Shown: positions 16,832 through 25,821, counted from the first letter of the stretch. The stretch is 64,000 nt of DNA from Chachezhania antarctica (GCF_003646465.1 NZ_QZEX01000015.1:1-64000); one strand, 5' to 3'. Notes: generated by a model not told the origin, from the letters alone. Translations and numbers: made by a program.

Positions 16832-17334
16832 CCCGGACCATCCACGCCACCCCGATGGACCCCGCGGCCTTCGCCCCGTTCGGCGACGTCCTCGACACCG
16901 CCCGCGCCCCGGACAAGATGATCAACCAGGGGCTATGTGGCCGCTATCACGACCGTGCGCGGGTGGAAGTGGGTACGGGCCGTGCCGGAATCAGCCTCTT
17001 CAAGGCTGAAACCCGGGCGCTGCCGCTGGTGCTCGACATGGTCGAACGGCACCCTTTGGGCAGCCAGTGCTTCATCCCGATGACGCCCGATCCCTTCCTT
17101 GTGATCGTGGCCCCCGACGAAGACGGCACGCCCGGCACGCCTCTGGCCTTCGTCACACAACCGGGGCAGGCCATCAATTTCTGTGCCGGAACATGGCATG
17201 GCGTCCTGACGCCATTGTCTGCTCCGGGCCTTTTCGCCGTGGTGGACCGGATCGCTGCGGGCGAACCGGGTGATGCCAACCTTGACGAACACTGGTTCGA
17301 TGCCCCGTGGACAGTGATGCCGCCGGCGGGGTGA
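16828..17334 (+). CDS. allA: Ureidoglycolate lyase
   Basis: A 168-residue protein of the AllA/DUF1989-unrelated cupin family that cleaves ureidoglycolate to glyoxylate and urea. Visible family features are FAPFGDVLD at the start, the MVERHPLGSQCFIPM segment, VTQPGQAINFCAGTWHGVLTPL and a C-terminal VVDRI. It overlaps the stop of puuE-uraD by four bases (ATGA), so the two are translationally coupled. An enzyme from allantoate to ureidoglycolate (AllC or Alc) is not in the window and must be elsewhere. The glyoxylate formed can enter the serine-type metabolism encoded further right. Confidence 0.92.
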   Translation: MTRTIHATPMDPAAFAPFGDVLDTARAPDKMINQGLCGRYHDRARVEVGTGRAGISLFKAETRALPLVLDMVERHPLGSQCFIPMTPDPFLVIVAPDEDGTPGTPLAFVTQPGQAINFCAGTWHGVLTPLSAPGLFAVVDRIAAGEPGDANLDEHWFDAPWTVMPPAG

Positions 17335-17496
17335 GCGGGCCATCACGTGAGCACGTGCCAGCCGCGTCGGCCAAAATTCACCGAGACCGCGCCATATCTC
17401 GAATGAGGCGCTTGAATTGACGACGGAACCGGATCACCTGACCGTACTATAGTCAGGAAGTTGATCGCAGCGCGGGATCGACAAGGGAAACCGGTC

Positions 17497-18879
17497 ATGT
17501 TTTCAAGCGAACTTGCAGAAATACGGTTCGGATGCGGTCTGTCGCCGAGCATTGAACCGCCCGCATCCCGCGAGGCCATGCTGGCGGGACTCGAGGCGCC
17601 GGATGAAATGGCCATCCGGTATCCTGTCCGGTCGTTCCCCCAGTTTTCCACCGATCTCGTAACTTTGCGGGACGAGCTGAAAACCTATCGGGAGGCCCTT
17701 GGGAAAGATGACCCGGGCTATCGGAAGCAATTGCGGAACTTTCGCGATACCACGATGGACGACGCCGCACGGGACCGCGCGCGTATCATGCAGCGCTGGA
17801 CGCAGACCGAACACGCGTTCCGGGAACGCCTTGTGCTTTTCTGGACCGATCACTTCACCGCCTATCCGAAGACCGGGCTTACCCAGTACGGCGCGACCGG
17901 ATACGTGGAAGACGCGATCCGCCCCCATCTGACCGGCCGGTTCGAGGATCTGCTGATCCCGGCGGTGACACATCCCGTCATGCTTTTGTTCCTCGACCAG
18001 AGGGTTTCGGCCGGACCGTCCAGCCGCGCCTCGCTTCGTGGCGAGAACAAGAAACTGGGGCTGAACGAAAACCTGGCCCGCGAAGTGATGGAGCTTCATA
18101 CGCTGGGTGTCGACGGATCTTACACGCAGGGCGATGTCCGCCAGTTGGCCGAACTTCTGACCGGGCTCAGCACCGATCGCACCATGTCGTTCCAGTTCCG
18201 CGATGGCTATGTCGAACCCGGTGCGGAAACCGTGTTGGGGCGCAGCTACGGCGGCGACGAACCGTCGCTGGACAGCATTCACGAGGTCTTGCGAGATCTC
18301 GCGCGGCATCCGGATACGGCACGCCACATCGCCCGAAAGCTGGCCACCCATTTCGTGTCCGATACGCCGCCGGCCAATCTGGTGGCCCATATCGAAGCGC
18401 GCTACCGAGAAACGGACGGCGCGCTCCTCCCCGTTTATGCGGCCTTGCTCGAGCATCCTGCCGCCTGGGACCCGGCGCTTCGCAACGTGAAGCCCGCGGC
18501 CGACTTCGTGGCTTCCGCCTGCCGTGCGCTGGATCTCCACGAACGCACGTTCGAAAGCATGAGCGCGCGCGACATGAAGCGTAAGATTCTGCGACCGATG
18601 CAGAAGATGGGACAGAACTGGCAACTTCCGCCCGGCCCGGACGGCTGGCCCGAGGAAGATATCGCGTGGATCACCCCGCAAAGCCTGGCGTCGCGGCTGG
18701 ACTGGGCCATGGCAGCCCCGCGCCAGCTGAGAAGCGACCTTCCCGATCCCCGCCTTTTCGCGCAGCAGGCGCTGGGCACGACCCTGCCCCCAAGCGTCGC
18801 ATTCGCGGCCAAAGCGGCCGAACAGCGCTACGAGGCCATAGGCCTGGTGCTTGTTTCGCCCGCATTTCAGCGCCGTTAG
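17497..18879 (+). CDS. DUF1800 domain protein
   Basis: A 460-residue member of the DUF1800 family, whose function is unknown. Typical segments are LFWTDHF near residue 110, NENLAREVMELHTLGVDGSYTQGDVRQLAELLTGL, RKLATHFVSD and the closing LASPEFQRR-like LVSPAFQRR. DUF1800 genes nearly always precede a DUF1501 gene, as here (9-base gap). The family is thought to act on exported proteins or cell-surface material, but no reaction is established. An upstream TTG at 17461 is a less likely start. The 162-base region before it holds a CCTGAC-N9-GTCAGG inverted repeat (17437-17457). Confidence 0.85.
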   Translation: MFSSELAEIRFGCGLSPSIEPPASREAMLAGLEAPDEMAIRYPVRSFPQFSTDLVTLRDELKTYREALGKDDPGYRKQLRNFRDTTMDDAARDRARIMQRWTQTEHAFRERLVLFWTDHFTAYPKTGLTQYGATGYVEDAIRPHLTGRFEDLLIPAVTHPVMLLFLDQRVSAGPSSRASLRGENKKLGLNENLAREVMELHTLGVDGSYTQGDVRQLAELLTGLSTDRTMSFQFRDGYVEPGAETVLGRSYGGDEPSLDSIHEVLRDLARHPDTARHIARKLATHFVSDTPPANLVAHIEARYRETDGALLPVYAALLEHPAAWDPALRNVKPAADFVASACRALDLHERTFESMSARDMKRKILRPMQKMGQNWQLPPGPDGWPEEDIAWITPQSLASRLDWAMAAPRQLRSDLPDPRLFAQQALGTTLPPSVAFAAKAAEQRYEAIGLVLVSPAFQRR

Positions 18880-18888
18880 GAGGTGCAG

Positions 18889-20118
18889 ATGTCCAATACC
18901 CTTACCCGCCGGGCCTTCCTTGGCCGCTCTGCCCTGATCGGGTGCAGCGCCGCGGCCAGTCCGCTTTTCACGCCGGTCACGTTCGCGGCCGCACCTTGGG
19001 ATACGCGGCTGGTCGTGATCGTGCTGCGGGGCGGCATGGACGGGCTGGATGTCGTGCAGCCTTACGGCGATCCGCTGTTCGCCGCGATGCGGCCCACGCT
19101 GAAGACGGGACCCGTGAACGGGGCGGTGGATCTGGATGGCTATTTCGCGCTGCACCCGGCGCTGGCGCCGCTCATGCCGCTCTGGCAGGCGGGAGAGTTG
19201 GGATTCATGCAGGCCGTTTCGACGCCTTATCGCGACAAGCGCAGCCATTTCGAAGGGCAGGACCTGCTGGAAGCGGGAACGACGGAGCTGATGGCCGCGC
19301 GGGACGGCTGGCTGAACCGCATGCTTCAGCTTCTGCCGCAGGTGGATTCCCGTACCGCCTTCGCGATTGGCCACGGCGATCTGCGCATTCTCGACGGCCA
19401 GGCCCCCGTGTCGGACTGGACGCCCGAAGCCGATCTGTCGCTCAGCCCGCAGACCCAGCGGCTGGCGGAAGAGATCATGCAGGACGATCCGGCCTTCCAC
19501 GCTGCCTTTTCCGAAGCGCTCAACCTGTCGGACGGCAGTCTTGAGATCCCGCCACTGGAGGAAGAAGGTGACGAGGGCGGGATGATGATGTCGATGGACG
19601 GCGACAAGCCCGCCCGTCCGGGACGGGAAGAACAGGTCGCTGCCTTCGCCGCGGACATGCTACGCGGGCCTGCGCGGGTGGCGTCGTTTTCGATCAACGG
19701 CTGGGACACGCATTTCAACCAGGCGCGCGCCCTGCCGCAGGCGCTGGAGCGTCTGGCCCTGACAATCGCGACGCTGAGAAACGGACTGGGCTCCGAAGTC
19801 TGGGGCAAGACCGCCGTGGTCGCCGTGACGGAGTTCGGCCGCACGGCGCGCGAAAACGGCACCGGCGGCACGGATCATGGCACGGGCGGGACGATGGTGA
19901 TGGCCGGCGGTGCGATCCGCGGCGGGCGCGTCTACGGCGACTGGCCCGGACTGGCGGAGGCCGATCTCTACAACGGCCGCGACCTGATGCCCACGCGTGA
20001 CATTCGCGCGCCCATCGGCTGGCTGATGCGCGGGATGACGGGCCTGAGCGTCAGCGACATCGAACGGACGGTGTTCCCCGGGCTCGATTTGGGGAGCGAT
20101 CCGCGGATCCTCGGGTGA
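18889..20118 (+). CDS. DUF1501 domain protein, Tat-exported
   Basis: A 409-residue DUF1501 protein, related to the alkaline phosphatase/sulfatase fold. It begins with a Tat signal (TRRAFLGRSALIGCSAAASPL...TFAAA). Later segments include VVIVLRGGMDGLDVVQPYGDP, FSINGWDTHFNQ and VAVTEFGRTARENGTGGTDHGTGG, the last being characteristic of the family. The ATG at 18889 has an ideal AGGAGG five bases upstream. It forms a two-gene unit with the DUF1800 gene and probably acts in the periplasm. The role is unknown. Confidence 0.88.
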   Translation: MSNTLTRRAFLGRSALIGCSAAASPLFTPVTFAAAPWDTRLVVIVLRGGMDGLDVVQPYGDPLFAAMRPTLKTGPVNGAVDLDGYFALHPALAPLMPLWQAGELGFMQAVSTPYRDKRSHFEGQDLLEAGTTELMAARDGWLNRMLQLLPQVDSRTAFAIGHGDLRILDGQAPVSDWTPEADLSLSPQTQRLAEEIMQDDPAFHAAFSEALNLSDGSLEIPPLEEEGDEGGMMMSMDGDKPARPGREEQVAAFAADMLRGPARVASFSINGWDTHFNQARALPQALERLALTIATLRNGLGSEVWGKTAVVAVTEFGRTARENGTGGTDHGTGGTMVMAGGAIRGGRVYGDWPGLAEADLYNGRDLMPTRDIRAPIGWLMRGMTGLSVSDIERTVFPGLDLGSDPRILG

Positions 20119-20165
20119 TGCGGTCAGGCTTGGCTATGCCCGCGGAAGGGCATAGAAGCTTTCCC

Positions 20166-20891
20166 ATGACGCAGGATGATCCCTCCCCGCGCCCCGTGGG
20201 CGCCCCCGTCGTAGACTGGTCGCCCCGGCCCTTGCCGGGCGGCGAGGTTCTGGAAGGACGCTATGCAAGGCTGGAGCCGCTGTCGGCCGAAGCCCATGCC
20301 GCTTTCCTGTTCGCCGCGTTCGACGGGCATGACTGGCTTTGGGATTACATGCCGAACGGCCCCTATTCCTCGGCCGCGCAATACCATCGCTGGGTGCGCG
20401 ACGTGGAAGACGATCCGGCCTTTGCCTTCTACGCGATCCTTGACCTGGAAACCGGCCACTACGGCGGCGTCGCGTCGTTCCTGCGGATGGATCCGGCCAA
20501 TGGCGTGATCGAGGTCGGCAACATCAACTTCGCCCCTGTCCTTCAGCGTACCCGCGCCGCGACCGAGGCGATGGCGCTGATGATGGGCTGGGCCTTCGAG
20601 AACGGCTACCGCCGCTACGAATGGAAGTGCAACGCCCTGAACCGCCCGTCGCGGCAAGCCGCGCAGCGGCTGGGATTCAGTTTCGAAGGCGTTTTCCGGC
20701 AGCACATGGTCGTCAAGGGCCTGAACCGCGACACCGCGTGGTTCGGCATCGTCGACGCAGAATGGCCCGCGCTGCGGGAGGCCTATGGCGTCTGGCTCGA
20801 CCCGTCGAATTTCAATGCCGACGGGTCGCAGCAGGAACGTCTCAGCGATCTCACGCGCCTTGTCAGGGCGTCGTCGGACCCGACGCTCTAG
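20166..20891 (+). CDS. GNAT-family N-acetyltransferase (RimJ/RimL-like)
   Basis: A 241-residue GNAT protein that would move an acetyl group from acetyl-CoA to an amine. The N-terminal part (LEGRYARLEPLSAEAHAAFLFAA) and the acetyl-CoA segment near APVLQRTRAATEAMALMMGWAFENGYRRYEWKCNALNRPSRQAAQRLGF match the RimL-like group. The start is uncertain: an ATG at 20118 overlaps the DUF1501 stop by one base (TGATG) and would add 16 residues, so translation may be coupled. The substrate cannot be told from the sequence. Confidence 0.82.
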   Translation: MTQDDPSPRPVGAPVVDWSPRPLPGGEVLEGRYARLEPLSAEAHAAFLFAAFDGHDWLWDYMPNGPYSSAAQYHRWVRDVEDDPAFAFYAILDLETGHYGGVASFLRMDPANGVIEVGNINFAPVLQRTRAATEAMALMMGWAFENGYRRYEWKCNALNRPSRQAAQRLGFSFEGVFRQHMVVKGLNRDTAWFGIVDAEWPALREAYGVWLDPSNFNADGSQQERLSDLTRLVRASSDPTL

Positions 20892-21010
20892 CGCAGATCG
20901 CGGTTGCCCGGGCGCTGGACGCCACGGGCCGTCTGGCGGTTCTGGATTCGCGACTGCAGGAACAGCGCCACGCCAAGCGCCAGCAGCGTCAGGACAACGG
21001 TTTCGACCAT
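20888..21010 (-). CDS. Small single-span membrane protein (40 aa)
   Basis: A short gene encoding 40 residues, MVETVVLTLLALGVALFLQS followed by a basic tail (RIQNRQTARGVQRPGNRDLR), that is one transmembrane helix with a positive cytoplasmic end. The ATG is one base after the stop of the receiver gene, so the two are probably cotranscribed. It overlaps the GNAT stop by four bases on the other strand. No family recognised. Confidence 0.45.
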   Translation of the reverse strand: MVETVVLTLLALGVALFLQSRIQNRQTARGVQRPGNRDLR

Positions 21011-21011
21011 C

Positions 21012-21731
21012 CTACAGAACCTTCGCCTGGTCCTGCCTGCGTTGCAGCAGGGACCTGATATGCGCGGCCTTGTCGTGCCACGGCGCACCGGCGGCGCGGG
21101 CCTTCGCAAGGGCTGCGGCGGCGTCGGTCAATTCGCCATCCCCGGCGCTGTGGGCCGCGCCTTGCAGGAACTGGGCCACGTAATCCAGCATGTCCTCCGC
21201 CTCCGGACTGTTCAGAACGTCCGCCATGTGGGCCAGATCGTCCTGGTAGGCGATGGGATCGGGCGTCACGGTTTCGTCGGTGACGGGCCGGGGCTTGTCC
21301 GGCTGCATCTCCGGCGGGAGGTGGCGGAGGATCAGGCTCTGGAATTGGGAGAGCGAGACGATGGGCTTGGCGACAAATCCATCGGCGCCGGCAGCGATGG
21401 CGGCATCGGCCATGCTGTCATCGCCCGAAGCGCCAAGGATCGTGGCGATCCGGGGGCGGGTGGCGGTCAGCTCCTCGATCAGTTCAAGGCCGTTGCCGTC
21501 GGGCAGGCCGATATCGACGATGATCACCGCGGGACGATAGACAAGAAGGTGTCGTCGTGCCGATTTCAGGCAATCCGCGCGCCGGATCCGGGCACCGCTG
21601 CGCAAGCACAGCAGGCGGATCGCGTCGCAGGCATAAAGGCTGTCTTCCACCACAAGTACCGTGAGACCCAGAAGGGGGCGGGAGGGCAGAAAGACACCGC
21701 TGAGGCGGGGGGCAGAATCGGTGTCGTGCAT
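21012..21731 (-). CDS. Orphan response regulator with receiver domain
   Basis: A 239-residue protein with a CheY-like receiver (about 20-140): acidic pocket in VVEDS, the phosphorylated aspartate in VDIGLPDGNG, a Ser in GASGDD and the conserved lysine in GFVAKP. The remaining 95 residues are helical, with no DNA-binding domain or enzymatic output that I recognise. No sensor kinase lies nearby. It may bind a partner protein through its C-terminal part. It precedes a 40-residue membrane peptide. Confidence 0.8.
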   Translation of the reverse strand: MHDTDSAPRLSGVFLPSRPLLGLTVLVVEDSLYACDAIRLLCLRSGARIRRADCLKSARRHLLVYRPAVIIVDIGLPDGNGLELIEELTATRPRIATILGASGDDSMADAAIAAGADGFVAKPIVSLSQFQSLILRHLPPEMQPDKPRPVTDETVTPDPIAYQDDLAHMADVLNSPEAEDMLDYVAQFLQGAAHSAGDGELTDAAAALAKARAAGAPWHDKAAHIRSLLQRRQDQAKVL

Positions 21732-21872
21732 GGCAGCTCCTTTCGGCGGACACCGTGGAAGGCTACGTTCAACAGGACTAACGCCCGGTTAACGTACCCG
21801 ACCCCGCCCCTTGCGCCGCGGGGCAGAGAGGCAGATATAACCCACGTTACCCGTTGCTGAGAGGAGCCCGCC

Positions 21873-22277
21873 ATGATCGGCCGTCTGAACCATGTCGCCA
21901 TTGCCGTTCCGGACCTGGACGCGGCGTCCGAACAATACCGCAGCGCCCTGGGCGCCAAGGTCGGCGCCCCGCAGGACGAACCCGATCACGGGGTGACGGT
22001 CGTCTTCATCGAACTGCCCAACACCAAGATCGAACTGCTGTATCCGCTGGGCGACGACAGCCCGATTGCGGGCTTCCTTGAAAAGAATCCGTCGGGCGGC
22101 ATCCATCATGTCTGTTACGAGGTCGACGACATCATCGCCGCGCGGGATCACCTGAAGGAAACCGGCGCCCGGGTGCTGGGCAGCGGCGACCCCAAGATCG
22201 GCGCCCATGGCAAGCCGGTGCTGTTCCTGCATCCCAAGGATTTCAACGGCTGTCTCGTCGAACTCGAGGAGGTGTAG
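21873..22277 (+). CDS. mce: Methylmalonyl-CoA epimerase
   Basis: A 134-residue vicinal-oxygen-chelate enzyme that interconverts (2S)- and (2R)-methylmalonyl-CoA in propionyl-CoA breakdown. The metal histidine in RLNHVAIAVPDLD, the GGIHHVCYEVDD segment with the second histidine, and the C-terminal LVELEEV with the metal glutamate are all present. GAGAGGAG precedes the start. It is followed three bases later by a DUF1467 gene, the usual alphaproteobacterial neighbour. Confidence 0.93.
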   Translation: MIGRLNHVAIAVPDLDAASEQYRSALGAKVGAPQDEPDHGVTVVFIELPNTKIELLYPLGDDSPIAGFLEKNPSGGIHHVCYEVDDIIAARDHLKETGARVLGSGDPKIGAHGKPVLFLHPKDFNGCLVELEEV

Positions 22278-22280
22278 ACC

Positions 22281-22556
22281 ATGTCCATCACCTCGGCCTT
22301 CGTCCTGTTTTCAGTGATCTGGTTCATGACCTTCTTCGTGATCCTGCCGATCCGGATCGTCACGCAGGGCGACAACAACGACGTGGTGCCCGGCACGCAC
22401 AAGGGCGCGCCGGAAACCCATCACCTGAAGCGCAAGGCGTGGATCACGACGGGCGTGTCCGTCGTGCTGTTCGCGATCATCGCCTCTATCATCATATCCG
22501 GGCTGATCACCGTGCGCGATCTGGATGTCTTTCACCAGTTGCCGCCGCTCCAGTAA
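22281..22556 (+). CDS. DUF1467 family membrane protein
   Basis: A 91-residue protein of the DUF1467 family: two transmembrane helices (VLFSVIWFMTFFVILPIRI and TTGVSVVLFAIIASIIISGLI) joined by a conserved loop with VPGTHKGAPETH. It begins three bases after mce, so cotranscribed; this pairing is common in Alphaproteobacteria, but the role is unknown. Its last 50 bases overlap the end of the convergent CysZ-like gene. Confidence 0.85.
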   Translation: MSITSAFVLFSVIWFMTFFVILPIRIVTQGDNNDVVPGTHKGAPETHHLKRKAWITTGVSVVLFAIIASIIISGLITVRDLDVFHQLPPLQ

Positions 22557-23232
22557 GGGCGTGGAACACGTGGGTGAAGGCCGCAGCCCCCAGAACCGGG
22601 ACCAGCAGGTTCACGATGGGAATGGTCAGCGGGATGGCCATCACGATGCCGGTTCCCCAGATCAGCGGCAGGTGCTTGCGCCGCAGCTTGATCGCGCCTG
22701 ACCGGCCCACGCGGCGCATGGCGGCCAGCATGAAATACTCCCGCCCCAGCAGGAACCCGTTCAGCAGGTAGAAGATGATCGGCGCGATGGGGGCCAGCAG
22801 CAGGTAGAAGACCAGCGCGGCCAGGTTTGCCACGATCATCACCCCCAGCATGCTCAGCCCGTCGCGGACACCGTCCATGAAAGGCACTTCGGTCGCGGGG
22901 GGCAGGCCGGGGTAGTGCCGTTCCTCGACCGCGTCGGCGACCTGATCCAGAAACAGCGACGTGATGGCCGAGGCGACGGGGATCATCAGGAAGATCGACA
23001 GCACCAGCATAAGCGGGATCGACGACAGGCTGGCCACCTTGCCGATCCAGTCGACCTGCCCGATCCAGGGCAGGGTGACAGAGGGGCCCACCAGCCAGTT
23101 GATCAGCGCGGCCACGATGATCGAGGCGAGGATTAGCGCCCCCACGGAAAGCCCGACGCCCAGAAGCAGGACCCGCTGGAAACGCGGGTCGTCCATCTGG
23201 CCTATGGCACGGAAAACGGCACTGAAGATCAT
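22507..23232 (-). CDS. EI24/CysZ-like membrane protein
   Basis: A 241-residue inner-membrane protein with several helices (GLSVGALILASIIVAALINWL, LSSIPLMLVLSIFLMIPVASAI, ANLAALVFYLLLAPIAPIIFYLLNG) and the NGFLLGREYF segment typical of the EI24/CysZ group. CysZ proteins import sulfate, but most Rhodobacterales EI24 proteins have no assigned substrate. The start overlaps the nitroreductase stop by four bases. Its end overlaps the convergent DUF1467 gene. Confidence 0.78.
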   Translation of the reverse strand: MIFSAVFRAIGQMDDPRFQRVLLLGVGLSVGALILASIIVAALINWLVGPSVTLPWIGQVDWIGKVASLSSIPLMLVLSIFLMIPVASAITSLFLDQVADAVEERHYPGLPPATEVPFMDGVRDGLSMLGVMIVANLAALVFYLLLAPIAPIIFYLLNGFLLGREYFMLAAMRRVGRSGAIKLRRKHLPLIWGTGIVMAIPLTIPIVNLLVPVLGAAAFTHVFHALTGAAATGERHPDRAR

Positions 23233-23807
23233 GAGCTTACCCAGCGTGTGATGCGGTCAAGGTCCGGGCGCGGCCGTTCCGGCGGTGCAGCGGTTTCGGT
23301 GCCAAGGAAGATCAGGCCTGCGACCTTTTCCGAATCCGTCAGGCCCAGGCCTTCGCTGCAGAAGGCCGGATGATGCGACGCCCAGCCAGACAGCCAGTTG
23401 GCCCCCCAGCCCGCCGCCAGCGCGGCGTTCAGAAGCGACAGGCAGACGGCGCCTGCCGAATAAACCTGTTCGATGTCGGGGATCTTGACGGACGGCTGCG
23501 GCGAGGCCACGACAACGACCGCAAGATGCCCTTGCGCGAAGAGGGCCCTGTCCTTTTCCACCTCTTCGGGCTCGCGCCCCGCGGCGGCGGACATGTCGCC
23601 GGCCAGCCCGGCCAGCCGTTGCAGCGCCGCGCGTTCCAGAACGATGAACCGCCACGGCTCCAGCTTGCCGTGGTCCGGCGTTCGCGCGGCGGCGGTCAGA
23701 ATCACCTCCAGCGTTGCGCGGTCCGGGGCCGGGCCGGTCAATGTCTTGGCAGGGCGGGATCGGCGCGACAGCAGGAATTCCAGCGCGGCGGGATTGGGAT
23801 CGGGCAT
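23229..23807 (-). CDS. Nitroreductase family protein (YdjA-like)
   Basis: A 192-residue FMN-dependent oxidoreductase. The N-terminal LLSRRSRPAKTLTGPAP and the RTPDHGKLEPWRFIV segment are typical of the YdjA-like group, and FMN-contact residues are seen in NAALAAGWGANWLSGW. Such small dimers reduce nitro- or other electron-poor compounds with NAD(P)H; the natural substrate is unknown. It is the first gene of a two-gene unit with the CysZ-like gene. Confidence 0.85.
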   Translation of the reverse strand: MPDPNPAALEFLLSRRSRPAKTLTGPAPDRATLEVILTAAARTPDHGKLEPWRFIVLERAALQRLAGLAGDMSAAAGREPEEVEKDRALFAQGHLAVVVVASPQPSVKIPDIEQVYSAGAVCLSLLNAALAAGWGANWLSGWASHHPAFCSEGLGLTDSEKVAGLIFLGTETAAPPERPRPDLDRITRWVSS

Positions 23808-23963
23808 GAACGGTGCCTCCGGTAAGAACTTCGGTCTATCTCGGACTGCGAAGGGCCGGGGTCAAGGGGCGGCTTGCGGTCTGGCGGTTGCATCTGCGGG
23901 GATGGCACCCGATGTAAGCATCGGCGGCCGCGACAGTCAGGCGCAAGGAAGGAAAACGACATC

Positions 23964-24467
23964 ATGCTGAGAGTGATTGCAATCGTGGCCGTGATCGGCG
24001 CACTGGGTTTTGGTGGCTACGTGTACTGGCAGGACCGGCAGGTGCCGCCCACGCCGCAGGAAGAAGCCGCCGTCGCGGGCGAGAATCTGAGCGATGCGGT
24101 CAACAACCTGAAGGACGCGGTGACGGGCGTCAGCTCTGCCGCGACCGAACAGGCGAAGGACGCCCTGTCCGACAATGTTGCCAACCTGCAGGCCAGCCTT
24201 GGCAATCTGGCCGCCTCGACCCTGAACGATGCGGCCGACAGCCTGAACGGTTTGCAGGCCCGGCTGGAAGCGCAGGGCATCCTGACGGAGGATGGGCTGG
24301 ACTACGACCGCGCCGTGGAAAAGGTCAATGAAATGGAATTACCCACCGCGGTGCGGGCACGGGCGATGGAGACGCTGCGCGAGGTTCAGGACACGCCCGA
24401 GAAGGCGCGGGCCTACTTCAATTCGCTGATGGAGCAGGTGCAGGGCGCGGCCGAAGAAAAGGAATAG
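23964..24467 (+). CDS. Membrane-anchored, alanine-rich helical protein
   Basis: A 167-residue protein of unknown function. The N-terminal helix VIAIVAVIGALGFGGYVYW is a signal-anchor; the rest would be periplasmic and is almost entirely helical, rich in Ala, Asp, Asn and Leu with heptad-like repeats (NLKDAVTGVSSAATEQAKDALSD). A GGAAGGA ribosome-binding site precedes the ATG. The downstream DUF167 gene begins 11 bases later. No family recognised. Confidence 0.7.
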   Translation: MLRVIAIVAVIGALGFGGYVYWQDRQVPPTPQEEAAVAGENLSDAVNNLKDAVTGVSSAATEQAKDALSDNVANLQASLGNLAASTLNDAADSLNGLQARLEAQGILTEDGLDYDRAVEKVNEMELPTAVRARAMETLREVQDTPEKARAYFNSLMEQVQGAAEEKE

Positions 24468-24478
24468 GGGCTGACGCA

Positions 24479-24769
24479 ATGGCCAGGCCCAAGCTGCGCG
24501 ATCTTCCCGATCTGACGCACCTTGCCGTGCCCGGCGCGCGCGTCGCCGTCAGGGTGACGCCGAAGGCCCGGCAGGACGGGGTTCGCGTGGACGGCGCTGA
24601 CCTGAAGATCACGGTCACTGCCCCGCCCGAAGACGGCAAGGCCAACGCGGCCGTCCGCGCCGTGCTAGCCCGCGCCATGGGCGTGGCGCCATCGCATCTG
24701 GAGCTAGTTCAGGGGCAGACGACGCGGGACAAGGTGTTCGTCTACTTGCGCCCCGGTCGCCCGGCATAG
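24479..24769 (+). CDS. DUF167 (YggU) family protein
   Basis: A 96-residue member of the small DUF167/YggU family. The core VAVRVTPKARQDGV, the APPEDGKANAAV segment and the closing GQTTRDKVFVYL are all characteristic. The function is not known. Its last 28 bases overlap the end of a convergent small gene. Confidence 0.9.
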   Translation: MARPKLRDLPDLTHLAVPGARVAVRVTPKARQDGVRVDGADLKITVTAPPEDGKANAAVRAVLARAMGVAPSHLELVQGQTTRDKVFVYLRPGRPA

Positions 24770-24981
24770 ACGCCTTCGGGCAGGTTCAGCGCGGCGGCAA
24801 GATCGCGAATCTGCTGGTGCGACAGAACGATGTTCTGCACGCGATCGGTTCGGGGATCGAGCTGTTCGACGGTCACGCACTCTTCGAAGGCATTGATGAC
24901 GAGATCTTCCTGCAGCACGGTGCTGCCTTCGTCGACCAGCGTGATGACCGTCGCGTCGAAATCGTGTTCGATAGTAAACAT
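24742..24981 (-). CDS. Small acidic hypothetical protein
   Basis: A 79-residue protein beginning MFTIEHDFDATVITLVDEG. The repeated pattern of acidic residues and the coherent amphipathic sequence up to LAAALNLPEGVYAGRPGRK indicate a real gene. A GGCAGG lies upstream of the ATG. The end overlaps the DUF167 gene by 28 bases. No family recognised. Confidence 0.6.
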   Translation of the reverse strand: MFTIEHDFDATVITLVDEGSTVLQEDLVINAFEECVTVEQLDPRTDRVQNIVLSHQQIRDLAAALNLPEGVYAGRPGRK

Positions 24982-25078
24982 GGGGTGAACCTGCCGGGAT
25001 CTGCTCTGGGATTCAATCGGTTCCGAAGGCATTGTTGCCAATGCCACCCTGCCGGAAGTCCGGGAAGAAGGATATGCA

Positions 25079-25789
25079 ATGTTTCGCGTCTTGCTGCTTT
25101 TGGCCTGCTTCGTGGCGGCCTGCGACGTGGCCGTTCAGCCTGCGGAGAGACCGACTCCGGCAGAAGACGCGGCGCTCAGGGCCCGGGCGGATGCCGCGGC
25201 GGAGATGTTCACCCAGGTCGTGACCCGCGTGGAGCCTGCAGCAGAGAAAAAATGTCGGCAGGTCTCGCAATCCATGCCCTGCGATTTCCTGTTCCGCGTC
25301 GACGTGACCCCCGGCGCGCCGGTCAACGCCTATCAGAGCGAGGATTTGACCGGACGGCCCGTGATCACCATCTCGGGGAGCATGATACTCGACGTGCGCA
25401 ACGCGGATGAGCTTGCCTTCGTCCTCAGCCACGAGGCGTCGCACCACATCTTGAATCACATCCGTCGCCAGCGCGAAAGCGCGGCCTACGGGGCCGAACT
25501 GCTGGCGCAGAAGGTGGCCGAACAGGGCGGCAGCGCCCGCGACATCCGCATTGCACAGGAGCTGGGCGCGGCCATCGGCTCGCGGGTCTACTCCAAGAAC
25601 CACGAGCTGGAAGCCGACGAACTGGGCACGATCATCACCGCGAACGCCGGGTACAACCCGCTGATCGGTATGGGCTATTTCGAAAAGACACCCGATCCCG
25701 GCGACAAGTTTCTTGGCACGCATCCGCCCAATTCCGACCGCCGCCGCGCGGTGCAGCAGACGTCTTCGCGGATCGGCGTATCGCTCTGA
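25079..25789 (+). CDS. M48-family metallopeptidase, lipoprotein
   Basis: A 236-residue zinc protease. The N-terminal signal ends in a lipobox-like FVAAC (Cys15), so it is probably a lipoprotein facing the periplasm. The zinc motif HEASH is at 118-122 and the third ligand Glu is probably in NHELEADELG (Glu178). M48 lipoproteins such as LoiP and BepA handle outer-membrane protein quality control; this one is closer to the short, single-domain members. Confidence 0.85.
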   Translation: MFRVLLLLACFVAACDVAVQPAERPTPAEDAALRARADAAAEMFTQVVTRVEPAAEKKCRQVSQSMPCDFLFRVDVTPGAPVNAYQSEDLTGRPVITISGSMILDVRNADELAFVLSHEASHHILNHIRRQRESAAYGAELLAQKVAEQGGSARDIRIAQELGAAIGSRVYSKNHELEADELGTIITANAGYNPLIGMGYFEKTPDPGDKFLGTHPPNSDRRRAVQQTSSRIGVSL

Positions 25790-25821
25790 CGGGAAAGGCA
25801 CTTCGAAAATGCCTGTTTTTC

